From: Mesorhizobium sp. B2-3-4
GTDB taxonomy: Bacteria > Pseudomonadota > Alphaproteobacteria > Rhizobiales > Rhizobiaceae
DNA: 64,000 nt
NCBI RefSeq assembly: GCF_006442315.1
Contig: NZ_VFVY01000009.1
Coordinates: 62,001-126,000, forward strand
Direction of reading: 5' to 3'
Shown here one piece after another: positions 25,053 through 34,075 of the stretch. The position numbers were made by a program, and so were the translations under genes. Below the pieces are notes generated by a model, which saw nothing but the letters and a program-made list of their open reading frames with translations, did not search any database and had not been told where the DNA came from. How positions within the stretch are numbered: the stretch's first letter is position 1; the number at the start of each line of letters is the position of its first letter.

Positions 25053-26555
25053 ATGGAAAAGCGAATCTATCCCCAAGCCATCGAATCTGTCGTCATGCCC
25101 GAGCCTTTTGGCCGGCAAAGCTTCGACAACGCCGAAAAAGCCGTCGCGGCACTGCAGGTGCTTTACGACAGAAACACCAAGTTCCTGCGCGATTCCTTTG
25201 CGGCCCTTGCCGCCGGCGGCGACAGCAGCAAGCGTTACCGCGCCTTCTATCCCGAGATCGGCGTCACCACGAGTTCGTTCACCCAGGTCGACTCGCGCCA
25301 GGCCTATGGCCACATGCCGACACCGGGTCATTTCGCCACCACCGTCACCCAGCCGGTGCTGTTCGAGAGCTATCTCATCGAACAGCTTCGGCTGATCATG
25401 CGCAATCACGGCGTGTCGGTTATGGTCTCGGAATCGGCCACCCCGATCCCGCTGCATTTCGCCTTCCTCGAAGGCACCTATGTCGACGGCGCCGCGGCAG
25501 AACGCATCAAGCGGCCGATCCGCGACCTGTTCGACGTACCGGACCTGGACGGCACCGATGACCAGATCGCCAACGGCACGTTCGAGGTCGCCTTCGGCGA
25601 GCCGCGGCCGCTGGCCCCGTTCACGGCGCAGCGCATCGACTATTCCCTGCACCGCATGGCGCACTACACCGCGACCAGCCCGCAGCACTTCCAGAACTTC
25701 GTGCTGTTCACCAACTACCAGTTCTATATCGACGAGTTCGTCGCCCGCGCCCGAGACCTGATGGAAAAAGGCGGCGGCGGCTACACGGAATTTGTCGAAC
25801 CCGGCAATGTCGTCACCAAGGCCGGGCAAGGCGCCCCCAGCGGAGGCGTGGCGCCGCAGCGCCTGCCGCAGATGCCGGCCTACCATCTGAAGAAGCCGAA
25901 CCATGGCGGCATCACCATGGTCAATATCGGCGTGGGTCCTTCCAACGCCAAGACCATCACGGACCATATCGCGGTGCTTCGGCCGCATGCCTGGGTGATG
26001 CTTGGCCACTGCGCTGGCCTGCGCAACACGCAGGCGCTCGGCGACTACGTGCTGGCGCACGCCTATGTGCGCGAGGATCACGTGCTGGACGACGATCTCC
26101 CGGTCTGGGTGCCAATCCCGCCGCTGGCCGAGATCCAGGTGGCGCTGCAGGAAGCAGTGGCCGAAGTCACGGGCCTGTCCGGCTATGACCTGAAACGCAT
26201 CATGCGTACGGGCACCGTCGCCACCATCGACAACCGCAACTGGGAACTGCGCGACCAGCGCGGGCCGGTGCAGCGGCTGTCACAGTCGCGCGCCATCGCG
26301 CTCGATATGGAATCGGCGACGATCGCCGCCAACGGTTTCCGTTTCCGCGTGCCATACGGCACGTTGCTGTGTGTGTCCGATAAACCCTTGCATGGCGAAT
26401 TGAAACTGCCCGGCATGGCGACCGAATTCTACAAACGTCAGGTGGCGCAGCACTTGACCATCGGCATCAGGGCAATGGAAAAGCTTGCGGAAATGCCGAT
26501 GGAGCGGCTGCATTCGCGCAAGCTCAGAAGCTTTTCGGAAACGGCCTTCCAGTAG
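25053..26555 (+). CDS. amn: AMP nucleosidase
   Basis: 500-residue enzyme splitting AMP into adenine and ribose 5-phosphate, used to adjust adenylate pools. A proteobacterial-type N-terminal AMN domain (about 1-180) precedes a nucleoside-phosphorylase-like catalytic domain with GGITMVNIGVGPSNAKT, MLGHCAGLRN and late AIALDMESATIAANG, where the Met-Glu pair contacts ribose and the acid contacts the base. Length is right for the family. Single gene, no operon partners apparent. Confidence 0.94.
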   Translation: MEKRIYPQAIESVVMPEPFGRQSFDNAEKAVAALQVLYDRNTKFLRDSFAALAAGGDSSKRYRAFYPEIGVTTSSFTQVDSRQAYGHMPTPGHFATTVTQPVLFESYLIEQLRLIMRNHGVSVMVSESATPIPLHFAFLEGTYVDGAAAERIKRPIRDLFDVPDLDGTDDQIANGTFEVAFGEPRPLAPFTAQRIDYSLHRMAHYTATSPQHFQNFVLFTNYQFYIDEFVARARDLMEKGGGGYTEFVEPGNVVTKAGQGAPSGGVAPQRLPQMPAYHLKKPNHGGITMVNIGVGPSNAKTITDHIAVLRPHAWVMLGHCAGLRNTQALGDYVLAHAYVREDHVLDDDLPVWVPIPPLAEIQVALQEAVAEVTGLSGYDLKRIMRTGTVATIDNRNWELRDQRGPVQRLSQSRAIALDMESATIAANGFRFRVPYGTLLCVSDKPLHGELKLPGMATEFYKRQVAQHLTIGIRAMEKLAEMPMERLHSRKLRSFSETAFQ

Positions 26556-26654
26556 GCTGTCTCGGAAGCCTTGGCGGGGCAATCGGTCGTCTTGCTCAGG
26601 CCGCAATTTGGCCGATAAGCAGATCGAACGGATCGTCAGGCAGACACGACCTCA

Positions 26655-27692
26655 ATGGCACCAGGCGGCGCGCGCTCGAACATGATGGCTGGGGTGACAT
26701 TCCTGGCAATGACGGCATTGTCGGCCGCGCTGTTGGCCGGCTTCTTCGGCGCGCTGCATCCGGCTTTCGATTCCTTCTCGCATTTCCGCATTCATTTCAG
26801 CGTGCTGATGGCGCTTCTGGCGTTGCCGCTGCTGGCGAGTTCCTACCGGCTGCAGGCGGTTGCGGCACTGCTCTTTGCCATCGCCTGTCTCGCCACCACG
26901 GCAAGCGCATTGCCGAGGCTGTGGCCGCAACAGGCGGTCGCCAAACCCGCCGACCAACCCGTCTACAGCCTGCTGCAGATGAACCTGCGCTTCAACAATC
27001 CGACGCCGAAGAAGGTGTTGTCGCTGATCGGCCGCACCAATCCCGATGTGATCACCCTCGACGAAGTCTCGCAGATGTGGGCGACCGAGCTTGGCTACAT
27101 CAAAAGCGCCTACCCCTACCGCATCCTGTGCGACTACCCCAACGGCCTGTTCGGCGTCGCCCTGCTCTCGCGACGGCCGTTCGCTGCCGGCACGACGCCG
27201 CATTGCGAACCGCGCGGCGCCCTGGCGACGGCGACCGTCGATTTCGGCGGCGTCGATGTCGACGTCGCCGCCATCCATCTCAGCTGGCCCTGGCCGAAGG
27301 AGCAATACTGGCAGATCGGCGAATTGGCGGAGCCGCTCTCCGCGCTCGGCGAGACCGCGATCCTGGCCGGCGACTGCAACGCCGTGCCATGGAGCGCGGC
27401 GGTGCGGCGCGTGGCCGCGCTCGGCGGGCTGACCGTCATGCCGTCGGCCGGACCGACCTGGATCCATCGGACGCTGCCCGATTTGCTGCGCCGCTATGCC
27501 GGCCTGCCGATCGACCAGGTGTTCAGCAAGGGCGGCGTGACGATCCTGTCGTCACGGCGCCTGGAAGATACCGGCTCCGATCATCTTCCCGTGCTGGTCG
27601 AGTTCACACTCAATCCGCCGGAGCAGAAACCGGTCGACGAGCATGTAACCGCGACCGTCTCCCTGTCAGGGCCGGCCAAGCCACGCGGCTGA
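26655..27692 (+). CDS. endonuclease/exonuclease/phosphatase (EEP) family protein, membrane-anchored
   Basis: 345 residues. Two or three N-terminal hydrophobic helices (about 14-85) anchor an EEP domain (about 105-320) outside the cytoplasm. The catalytic motifs are LLQMNLRFNNP (Asn), TLDEVSQM (metal-binding Glu), AGDCNAVPWS (Asp and Asn) and GSDHLPV (Asp-His). Members act as nucleases, sphingomyelinases or phosphodiesterases; the substrate here cannot be told. The form with N-terminal helices is common among rhizobial proteins. The ATG at 26655 is used; internal Met codons at 26682-26700 are alternatives. Confidence 0.85.
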   Translation: MAPGGARSNMMAGVTFLAMTALSAALLAGFFGALHPAFDSFSHFRIHFSVLMALLALPLLASSYRLQAVAALLFAIACLATTASALPRLWPQQAVAKPADQPVYSLLQMNLRFNNPTPKKVLSLIGRTNPDVITLDEVSQMWATELGYIKSAYPYRILCDYPNGLFGVALLSRRPFAAGTTPHCEPRGALATATVDFGGVDVDVAAIHLSWPWPKEQYWQIGELAEPLSALGETAILAGDCNAVPWSAAVRRVAALGGLTVMPSAGPTWIHRTLPDLLRRYAGLPIDQVFSKGGVTILSSRRLEDTGSDHLPVLVEFTLNPPEQKPVDEHVTATVSLSGPAKPRG

Positions 27693-27716
27693 CCCTGCAC
27701 CGCGCGAAAGCGCCTT

Positions 27717-28316
27717 CTATGATTTCGCCAGGGCGTCAACGAGATATTCCACGTGACCGCCTTCCCGGTGCTCGCGCGCGTCAAAGGCGTTCTGCCTGCC
27801 CTCGTACTCGTCAAAAACCGCGTCGATCCGCCGGCGCGCTTCGCGCCGCGTCTTGGAACACTGCGCATCGTTCGCAGTGGTCAGACCGCTGAGCGATTTC
27901 TCGGTCGCCGCCATCATCTGCCTGGCAATGTCGCCATGCGTCTCCTCATGCGTTCGAACACCCGTGAAGAACCTTGCCCAGCGCTTGTCGAGCGCCGGCG
28001 GGAGGGTGGATGCGACATGGGGGTAGGTAAAGGTCAGGTTGAGCGTGCCGTTGGCCTGCTTGATGCGGCAAGAGCCCTTGACCTGGACGAAGTCGAAATC
28101 CCAATCCTTGGTGTAGCTGGTCTGGGCAATGGCGCGAGCCATGAAGCCATGCCGCGGCCCGTTGCGATCCATGGACTCGATCAGAGCCTCGCCGGTTGTG
28201 CCCGAAATGTCGTATGTCTGCGTCTTGATCAGGATTTTGACGTCAGCCGAGGCGGCGGATGTCAAAGTCCACAACGCGCCAACGGCCGCCAGAACCGAAC
28301 GTGCGAGCAAGCGCAT
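27717..28316 (-). CDS. DUF922 putative zinc-dependent peptidase, exported
   Basis: 199 residues with a signal peptide (VLAAVGALWTLTSAASA). The DUF922 domain contains the metallopeptidase motif HEETH (123-127), placed after a Trp-containing helix (DKRWARFFTGVRT), as in the family. Likely periplasmic, substrate unknown. The C-terminal part is a charged helix with RREARRRIDAVFDEYEGRQ. It is minus strand, upstream-adjacent to the ETF-QO gene but separated from it by the tandem repeat region. Confidence 0.85.
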   Translation of the reverse strand: MRLLARSVLAAVGALWTLTSAASADVKILIKTQTYDISGTTGEALIESMDRNGPRHGFMARAIAQTSYTKDWDFDFVQVKGSCRIKQANGTLNLTFTYPHVASTLPPALDKRWARFFTGVRTHEETHGDIARQMMAATEKSLSGLTTANDAQCSKTRREARRRIDAVFDEYEGRQNAFDAREHREGGHVEYLVDALAKS

Positions 28317-28379
28317 CCACGCTTCCTTTCAAAGATGACGCCGGGAGCGACGGTAGCATGCCGCCGGCGCTGAGGGCAC

Positions 28380-28563
28380 TCACATGTTCCGGCAGACCGG
28401 TGCCTCGCCGGCATTCCTTGCCGGCGGCGGACGAGACGGCCCGGCCAACGCGTGGTTCACATGTTCTGGTAGACCGGGCCTTCGCCGGCATTCCTTGCTG
28501 GCGGCGGGCGAGACGGCCCGGCCGACGCGTGGTCACATGTTCTGGTAAACCGGGCCTTCGCCG
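28380..28563. repeat. tandem 76/77-bp repeat copying the 3' end of the ETF-QO gene
   Basis: Units begin at 28380 (77 bp), 28457 (76 bp) and 28533 (partial, inside the gene, about 31 bp matched). Each contains the reverse complement of the EGPVYQNM-stop coding end plus about 49 bp of spacer. The first two units differ at about eight bases and one indel. The gene stop and the farthest copy's stop are 153 bp apart, in the same frame, with no stop between them. Confidence 0.85.
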
Positions 28564-30212
28564 CCTTGTGGCGGCACCCAGTTGATGTTCTGGTTCGGGT
28601 CCTTGATGTCGCAGGTCTTGCAGTGCACGCAGTTCTGCGCGTTGATGACGAAACGTACGTCCTTGGCCTGGGGGTCGGCGGCGGCGTTGCCATCCTTGTC
28701 CACCCATTCATAGACGCCGGCCGGGCAATAGCGCGTCGAAGGTCCGGCGAAGACATCGTGCTCGGACCGTTGCTGCAGCGCCATGTCGCCAACGATGAGG
28801 TGCACCGGCTCGTTTTCCTCGTGATTGGTGTTGGACAGGAAAACCGAGGACAGGCGGTCGAAGGTGAGCACGCCATCGGGCTTGGGATAGGCGATCTTCT
28901 TGTGCTGAGCGGCCGGCTCGAGCGCTGCATAGTCGGCCTTGCCGTGCTTCAGCGTACCGAAGGGCGACACGCCGAACAGCGTGTTCAGCCACATATCGAG
29001 ACCGCCGAGACCGACACCGATGATGGTGCCGAAGCGCGACCATAGCGGCTTGACGTTGCGCACCTTCTTCAGGTCCTTGCCGATGTCGGTGGCGCGCCAG
29101 GCGTCCTCATAGGAGGCAAGCTCGTCATTGGCGCGGCCGGCGCCGATGGCCTCGGCGACATGGTCGGCCGCCAGCATTCCCGACAGCACTGCATTGTGCG
29201 AGCCCTTGATGCGCGGCACGTTGACGAAGCCTGCCGAGCAGCCCATCAGCACGCCGCCGGGGAAAGACAGTTTCGGCACCGACTGCCAGCCGCCCTCGGT
29301 GATGGCGCGCGCGCCATAGCCGATGCGCTTGGCGCCCTCGAAGGTGCCTGAAATCGCCGGATGGGTCTTGAAACGCTGGAATTCCTCGAAAGGCGACAGA
29401 TACGGGTTTTTGTAGTTGAGGTGGAGGACGAAGCCGACAGCGACCTGATTGTCCTCCAGATGGTAGAGGAACGAACCGCCACCGGTCTTCATGTCCAGCG
29501 GCCAGCCGAAGGAATGCTGGACAAGGCCCGGCCTGTGGTTCTCCGGCTTGACCTGCCAGAGTTCCTTAAGGCCGATGCCGTATTTGCCGGGCTCGCGGCC
29601 GTCGGAGAGCTTGTATCTGGCGATCAGTTGCTTGGCGAGTGAGCCGCGCGCGCCCTCGCCGATCAGCACATACTTGCCCATCAAGGCCATGCCCGGCGCA
29701 TAGGCCGGGCCATGCGTGCCATCCTTCTCGACGCCCATGTCACCGGTGATGACGCCAGTGACGGCGCCGGCATCGTTGTAGACCAGGCTTACTGCGGCGA
29801 AACCGGGATAAATCTCGACGCCAAGCGCCTCGGCTTTGCCAGCCAGCCAGCGACAGACATTGCCGAGCGAGACGATGTAGTTGCCGTGATTGTTCATCAG
29901 CGGCGGCATGAGAATGTTGGGCAAGCGGAACGAGCCGGCGGGGCCGAGCACCAGGAAATGGTCCGCCGTGACCGGCGTCTTGAAGGGATGACCATCCTCC
30001 TCGCGCCAGCCAGGCAGCAGCCGGTCGATGCCGATCGGATCCACGACGGCGCCCGACAGGATATGGGCGCCGACTTCGCCGCCCTTTTCCAGCACGACGA
30101 CGGAAAGCTCGGGATTGATCTGTTTGAGGCGGATGGCCGCGGCAAGGCCAGCAGGTCCGGCACCGACGATGACCACGTCGAATTCCATGCTCTCGCGTTC
30201 GATATCGCTCAT
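28533..30212 (-). CDS. electron transfer flavoprotein:ubiquinone oxidoreductase (ETF-QO)
   Basis: 559-residue membrane-associated flavoprotein passing electrons from reduced ETF to ubiquinone, the exit route for acyl-CoA dehydrogenases such as LiuA. The FAD-binding Rossmann motif is VVIVGAGPAGLAAA near the N-terminus; GSFLYHLEDNQVAVGF lies in the middle; and a C-terminal 4Fe-4S domain has its cysteines in YCPAGVYEW and CVHCKTCDIKDPNQNI. The ATG at 30212 follows GGAGGGG; a TTG one codon earlier is also in frame. The C-terminus EGPVYQNM is duplicated in tandem in the DNA beyond the stop. Confidence 0.95.
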   Translation of the reverse strand: MSDIERESMEFDVVIVGAGPAGLAAAIRLKQINPELSVVVLEKGGEVGAHILSGAVVDPIGIDRLLPGWREEDGHPFKTPVTADHFLVLGPAGSFRLPNILMPPLMNNHGNYIVSLGNVCRWLAGKAEALGVEIYPGFAAVSLVYNDAGAVTGVITGDMGVEKDGTHGPAYAPGMALMGKYVLIGEGARGSLAKQLIARYKLSDGREPGKYGIGLKELWQVKPENHRPGLVQHSFGWPLDMKTGGGSFLYHLEDNQVAVGFVLHLNYKNPYLSPFEEFQRFKTHPAISGTFEGAKRIGYGARAITEGGWQSVPKLSFPGGVLMGCSAGFVNVPRIKGSHNAVLSGMLAADHVAEAIGAGRANDELASYEDAWRATDIGKDLKKVRNVKPLWSRFGTIIGVGLGGLDMWLNTLFGVSPFGTLKHGKADYAALEPAAQHKKIAYPKPDGVLTFDRLSSVFLSNTNHEENEPVHLIVGDMALQQRSEHDVFAGPSTRYCPAGVYEWVDKDGNAAADPQAKDVRFVINAQNCVHCKTCDIKDPNQNINWVPPQGGEGPVYQNM

Positions 30213-30431
30213 CAACCCCTCCGCACTGGCTTGCCGCTGTTCGCGTATCTTGCTGGCTCCTGCGCTGCATAGCGCATCAATTGGCGACAGGAAACCGGCG
30301 CATACGTGACAATGCCGATTTGGCCAAAAAGTCGCGCACCGTGCGGCAGGGGTAGCCGTTTTTACACCGAAATACGCCCCGCTCGCGTTTTCGGTTGTTC
30401 GACGGCTTGCTTATCGGCCATACTTCCCGCC

Positions 30432-31076
30432 ATGCGCATTCCCGGGCCAGGCGGCTTCTCTTCGACGCGCTTTCCATCAACGCCCGGCCGGGCCTGCCGG
30501 GCGGCCACCTTGGCCCTTCTGATGTTGGCGTCCGGCCACGCCGCGGCGGATGAAGTGAAGGTGTGGTCGACAGGCGCGTACTCGTTCTCCGACGAGCTTG
30601 GCGGCTTCCGCATCACCGGAGCATCCGGCATCGGAACCAAGGACGATCCGCTTGTCATTACCGAGGAGCTGAATTCGGCAACGCCCGTGACGCTGACCAT
30701 CCGCACCACAAAGCCAATCCAGACATTCGGCAAGGCCGGTGAGTTCGCCAACGGCATCATGTACATGCGCCTGGACGTGCTCAACAACAGCGGCCAGGCC
30801 TGGATCGAGTTCCAGTTCGAGCTTCAGGAAATACTGGATCAGCCGAGCGTGTTCGGAGACGGACTTTCATTCGACCAGCGCAACAAGACGCCCGACAACA
30901 TCTGGTCGAGCAATTTCGCCGATTTCGACCGCGACTTCGAACCCTATGACAGGTTGCTGTTCAAGAACGGCAAGGTCGATCCGTTGAAAACCGCCAGCTT
31001 CGAATTCCTGATGACGGACTATACGCCGCGTTGGACCTTCTATCTCGTGCAGGATCCGCGCATACCCACCGGCTAG
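30432..31076 (+). CDS. exported protein of unknown function
   Basis: 214 residues. The signal peptide runs to about residue 36 (AATLALLMLASGHAAA-DE). The mature domain is beta-rich with GGFRITGASGIGTKDDP and ends WTFYLVQDPRIPTG; it contains no cysteine and no recognised catalytic motif, so a binding or structural role in the periplasm is likelier than catalysis. Lies between ETF-QO (divergent) and the uracil-DNA glycosylase gene. An in-frame start 126 bp further upstream exists, but it would give an unlikely leader. Confidence 0.75.
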   Translation: MRIPGPGGFSSTRFPSTPGRACRAATLALLMLASGHAAADEVKVWSTGAYSFSDELGGFRITGASGIGTKDDPLVITEELNSATPVTLTIRTTKPIQTFGKAGEFANGIMYMRLDVLNNSGQAWIEFQFELQEILDQPSVFGDGLSFDQRNKTPDNIWSSNFADFDRDFEPYDRLLFKNGKVDPLKTASFEFLMTDYTPRWTFYLVQDPRIPTG

Positions 31077-31165
31077 GCCGCTGCTTCGCTTGGCAAGAGG
31101 CATTGGTTGCCGCCACCAGCCTCGCCGAGGTTGCAAATTGACGCCGCCCGGACGATGGTGCGGCC

Positions 31166-32041
31166 ATGACTGCCGCCTCTCCCAACACTCCGGTCGATGT
31201 CGCCGATCTGCTCGCCTTCTATGCCAGCGCGGGCGTCGACGAAGCTTTGGAGGACGCGCCGGTCAACCGCTTTGCCGAGCCCGCGCCCAAGGCCGCGCCG
31301 CGCGCGGCGGCAGTTGCCGCGCCGCCTGTCGAGAGCGCACCGCCACCACGAAGCACGCAAGCGCCGCGCCTCGATGCAAGCGCATTGCCGGATGCCCCGG
31401 CTGCGCGGGCGCCGACGTCGACCGTGCCGGACGAAGCGCAGGCGGCTCTGGCGCGGCAGATGGCGTCGGCCGCTTCGACACTCGACGAGCTTCGCCAACA
31501 GATGGCATCCTTCGAAGGCTGCAATCTCAAGGCCACCGCCAAGAATCTCGTATTCGCCGACGGCAATCCGCAAGCCTCGGTGATGCTGGTCGGCGAAGCG
31601 CCCGGCCGCGACGAGGACATTGAGGGCCTGCCCTTCGTCGGCCGCTCGGGCCGCCTGCTCGACCGCATGCTGGCGGCAATCGGGCTCGACCGGACCTCGG
31701 TCTACATCGCCAACGTCATTCCCTGGCGGCCGCCGGGCAATCGCACGCCGACACCGCACGAGACCGAGATCTGCCGGCCGTTCATCGAGCGCCAGATCGA
31801 GCTGGTCAACCCCAAGGTGCTGGTCAATCTCGGCGGTCCGTCGGCCAAGACCCTGCTGAATACCTCGGAAGGCATTTTGCGGCTGCGTGGCAACTGGCGT
31901 GTCCATACCACAGGCTCCGGCATCGCCATTCCCGCGATGCCGACATTGCATCCGGCCTATCTCCTGCGCACGCCCGCGCACAAAAAACTGGCGTGGCGGG
32001 ATTTTCTCGAAGTGAAGGCGAAGCTGAAGGCCGTCACCTGA
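31166..32041 (+). CDS. uracil-DNA glycosylase, family 4 type
   Basis: 291 residues. After an Ala/Pro-rich, low-complexity N-terminal tail (about 1-90), the UDG domain carries GEAPGRDEDIEGLPFVGRSG (water-activating and uracil-binding motif A), NVIPWRPPGNR (motif II), VLVNLGGPSAKTLL and the DNA-intercalating motif HPAYLLR. A 4Fe-4S cluster would use cysteines including GCNLK (N-terminal) and EICRPF. Removes uracil from DNA. The plain HPAYLLR motif shows no sign of the UdgX-type covalent trap. Cytoplasmic. Confidence 0.9.
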   Translation: MTAASPNTPVDVADLLAFYASAGVDEALEDAPVNRFAEPAPKAAPRAAAVAAPPVESAPPPRSTQAPRLDASALPDAPAARAPTSTVPDEAQAALARQMASAASTLDELRQQMASFEGCNLKATAKNLVFADGNPQASVMLVGEAPGRDEDIEGLPFVGRSGRLLDRMLAAIGLDRTSVYIANVIPWRPPGNRTPTPHETEICRPFIERQIELVNPKVLVNLGGPSAKTLLNTSEGILRLRGNWRVHTTGSGIAIPAMPTLHPAYLLRTPAHKKLAWRDFLEVKAKLKAVT

Positions 32042-32095
32042 CGATGACCTCCCAGGTAATTGAAATGGCCCGGATATCGGCCTAGTCATCGCGGC

Positions 32096-32908
32096 ATGAC
32101 ATCAGCACAAGTCTCCGCCGGCAGTCTCATCCGCGAATGGCGCACACGCCGCCGCATGAGCCAGCTCGACCTCGCCATGGAAGCCGAGATTTCACAGCGC
32201 CATTTGAGCTTCGTCGAAAGCGGTCGCGCCGCGCCCTCGCGCGATATGGTGCTGCATCTGGCCGAGCAGCTGGCGATACCGCTGAGGCAACGAAATCAAT
32301 TGCTGCTGGCCGCGGGCTTCGCGCCGAGCTTCGGCGAACGGTCGCTGACCGACACGACACTGGCCCCGGCGATGGCGGCGGTCGAGATGGTGCTCAAGGG
32401 GCACGAGCCGTTTCCGGCGCTGGCGGTGGACCGGCATTGGAACCTGGTGTCGGCCAATGCCGCGATCGCTCCTTTCGTTGCCGATGTCGGCGAGGCTTCG
32501 CTGCTGACGCCGCCGGTCAACGTGCTTCGCCTGTCGCTGCACCCGGGCGGCATCGCACCACGCATCGTCAATCTGCAGGAATGGCGTACCCACCTGCTCG
32601 AGCGCCTCAAGCACCAGAACGACGCCAGCGGCGATCCCGTGCTGGTCGAACTGGAGCGTGAATTTCGCGACTACCCGTCCGGTCTCAAGAGCGGCCGTCC
32701 GGCGCCGGTCGAACCGAATGCCATCGTGCATCCGCTGCGCCTGGCGCATGGCGATCAAGTGTTGTCCTTCATCAGCACCATCACGGTCTTCGGCACACCG
32801 CTCGACGTTACCCTGTCGGAACTGGCGATCGAATCCTTCTTCCCGGCCGATGAACAGACACGAACCGTATTGGTGCGGATGGCGAAGGAACGAGCCGAGC
32901 GACCCTGA
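32096..32908 (+). CDS. XRE-type regulator with MmyB-like ligand domain
   Basis: 270 residues. The N-terminal helix-turn-helix (about 8-65) reads SQLDLAMEAEISQRHLSFVESG; the larger C-terminal part is the PAS-like MmyB domain, starting HEPFPALAVDRHWNLVSANAA. Proteins of this build are single-gene regulators thought to bind small ligands such as fatty acids. The ATG at 32096 is preferred over an upstream TTG at 32060. The target may be the convergent DMT transporter or genes elsewhere. Confidence 0.85.
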   Translation: MTSAQVSAGSLIREWRTRRRMSQLDLAMEAEISQRHLSFVESGRAAPSRDMVLHLAEQLAIPLRQRNQLLLAAGFAPSFGERSLTDTTLAPAMAAVEMVLKGHEPFPALAVDRHWNLVSANAAIAPFVADVGEASLLTPPVNVLRLSLHPGGIAPRIVNLQEWRTHLLERLKHQNDASGDPVLVELEREFRDYPSGLKSGRPAPVEPNAIVHPLRLAHGDQVLSFISTITVFGTPLDVTLSELAIESFFPADEQTRTVLVRMAKERAERP

Positions 32909-32914
32909 TGGTGC

Positions 32915-33874
32915 CTACGGTACGACAGCCTTGCGGGTGCGGATGCGCTCCAGCCCCAGTTGCCGCTCGCGCCAGATGATGAAGATGCCGGCGGCGACGA
33001 CGATCAGGCCGCCGAACAGCGTGCTGAGCGACGTGACGTCGCCAAAGACGAAATAGCCAACGACGACGCCGAGAAGCATCGATGTGTATTCGAACGGCGC
33101 GACGACCGAAGCTTCGGCATGGCGGTAGGCCGCCGTCATCAGGATCTGGCCGAGCCCGCCGCAGAAGCCGGCCAGGATGAGGAGCGCTGCTTGCATTGGC
33201 GTCAGCGATTGCCAGCCGAACGGCAGCGTCAGCAGCGAGAGCACGCTCGCCGTCGATGAGAACCACAGGACAATGGTCGCCGTCTTCTCCGTCTGCACGA
33301 GATTGCGCACCAGAAGCATGGCGACGGCCGAGATCGCCGCGGCAATCAGCGCCGCCATGACGCCCAGCACTTCCTGGTCGTCGAGACCCTCGTCGGAATT
33401 GAGCAGCGTCAGTTCCGGCCAGGAAATGATCAGCACCCCGACCAGGCCGACGGCAACCGCGCTCCAGCGATAGACGCGTATGGTCTCGCCGAGGAAAACC
33501 GAGGAGAACACCACGACCAGCAGCGGCTGTGCATAGTTCAGGGTGATAGCCTCCGGCAGCGGCAACCTGGTCAACGCGAAAAAGCCAAGCCCCATCGCTC
33601 CGACACCGACGACGCCGCGCGCGACATGGTTGAAGGGACGTTTGGTGACGAATGCCGTGGCGAGCTCTCGCTTGCATGCCAGGAACGCAATGATCGGAAA
33701 GATGGCGAAGAAGGAGCGGAAGAATACGATCTGGCCGGCAGGCACATCGCCGGCCGCCTTGATGCAGGTTTGCATGCCGACAAAAACCGCCACGGAGACG
33801 ATCTTCAGCGCGATGCCTCTCAACGTGCCATGGCCGCCGCTGGTTTCTGGTTGCGCCCCCGCTTCTGATGTCAC
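32915..33874 (-). CDS. DMT-superfamily (EamA) transporter
   Basis: 319 residues with ten hydrophobic helices in two EamA repeats (about 25-155 and 175-305), characteristic motifs RSFFAIFPIIAF and ITLNYAQPLLVVVFSSVFLGE, then FEYTSMLLGVVVGYFVFGD in the second half. Members export metabolites or amino acids; the substrate is not predictable. The start is GTG at 33874 with no nearby ATG alternative. Ends 6 bp from the convergent regulator gene. Confidence 0.88.
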   Translation of the reverse strand: MTSEAGAQPETSGGHGTLRGIALKIVSVAVFVGMQTCIKAAGDVPAGQIVFFRSFFAIFPIIAFLACKRELATAFVTKRPFNHVARGVVGVGAMGLGFFALTRLPLPEAITLNYAQPLLVVVFSSVFLGETIRVYRWSAVAVGLVGVLIISWPELTLLNSDEGLDDQEVLGVMAALIAAAISAVAMLLVRNLVQTEKTATIVLWFSSTASVLSLLTLPFGWQSLTPMQAALLILAGFCGGLGQILMTAAYRHAEASVVAPFEYTSMLLGVVVGYFVFGDVTSLSTLFGGLIVVAAGIFIIWRERQLGLERIRTRKAVVP

Positions 33875-34075
33875 GTTGGCAATGCGCCCTTGATCGTTGT
33901 CCAGATGCAGGCCGGCGTCGCTGGCATCTCGATAAGCTTAAATACGCCGAAAGAGGCCTGATAGCCGCTCTCGCAGTTTTGTCGAGCGCCTGTTTCGTGT
34001 AAAGAGCGCGGGCTTTGAATTTTTGGGACCGGTCAAGCAGCGTCCGGTCCCCGTAAAGACAGGAAAAGCCAGGGA

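Noticed and set aside
28380..28563. CRISPR-like array
   Set aside because: Units are 76-77 bp of gene tail without alternating unique spacers; it is a plain tandem duplication.
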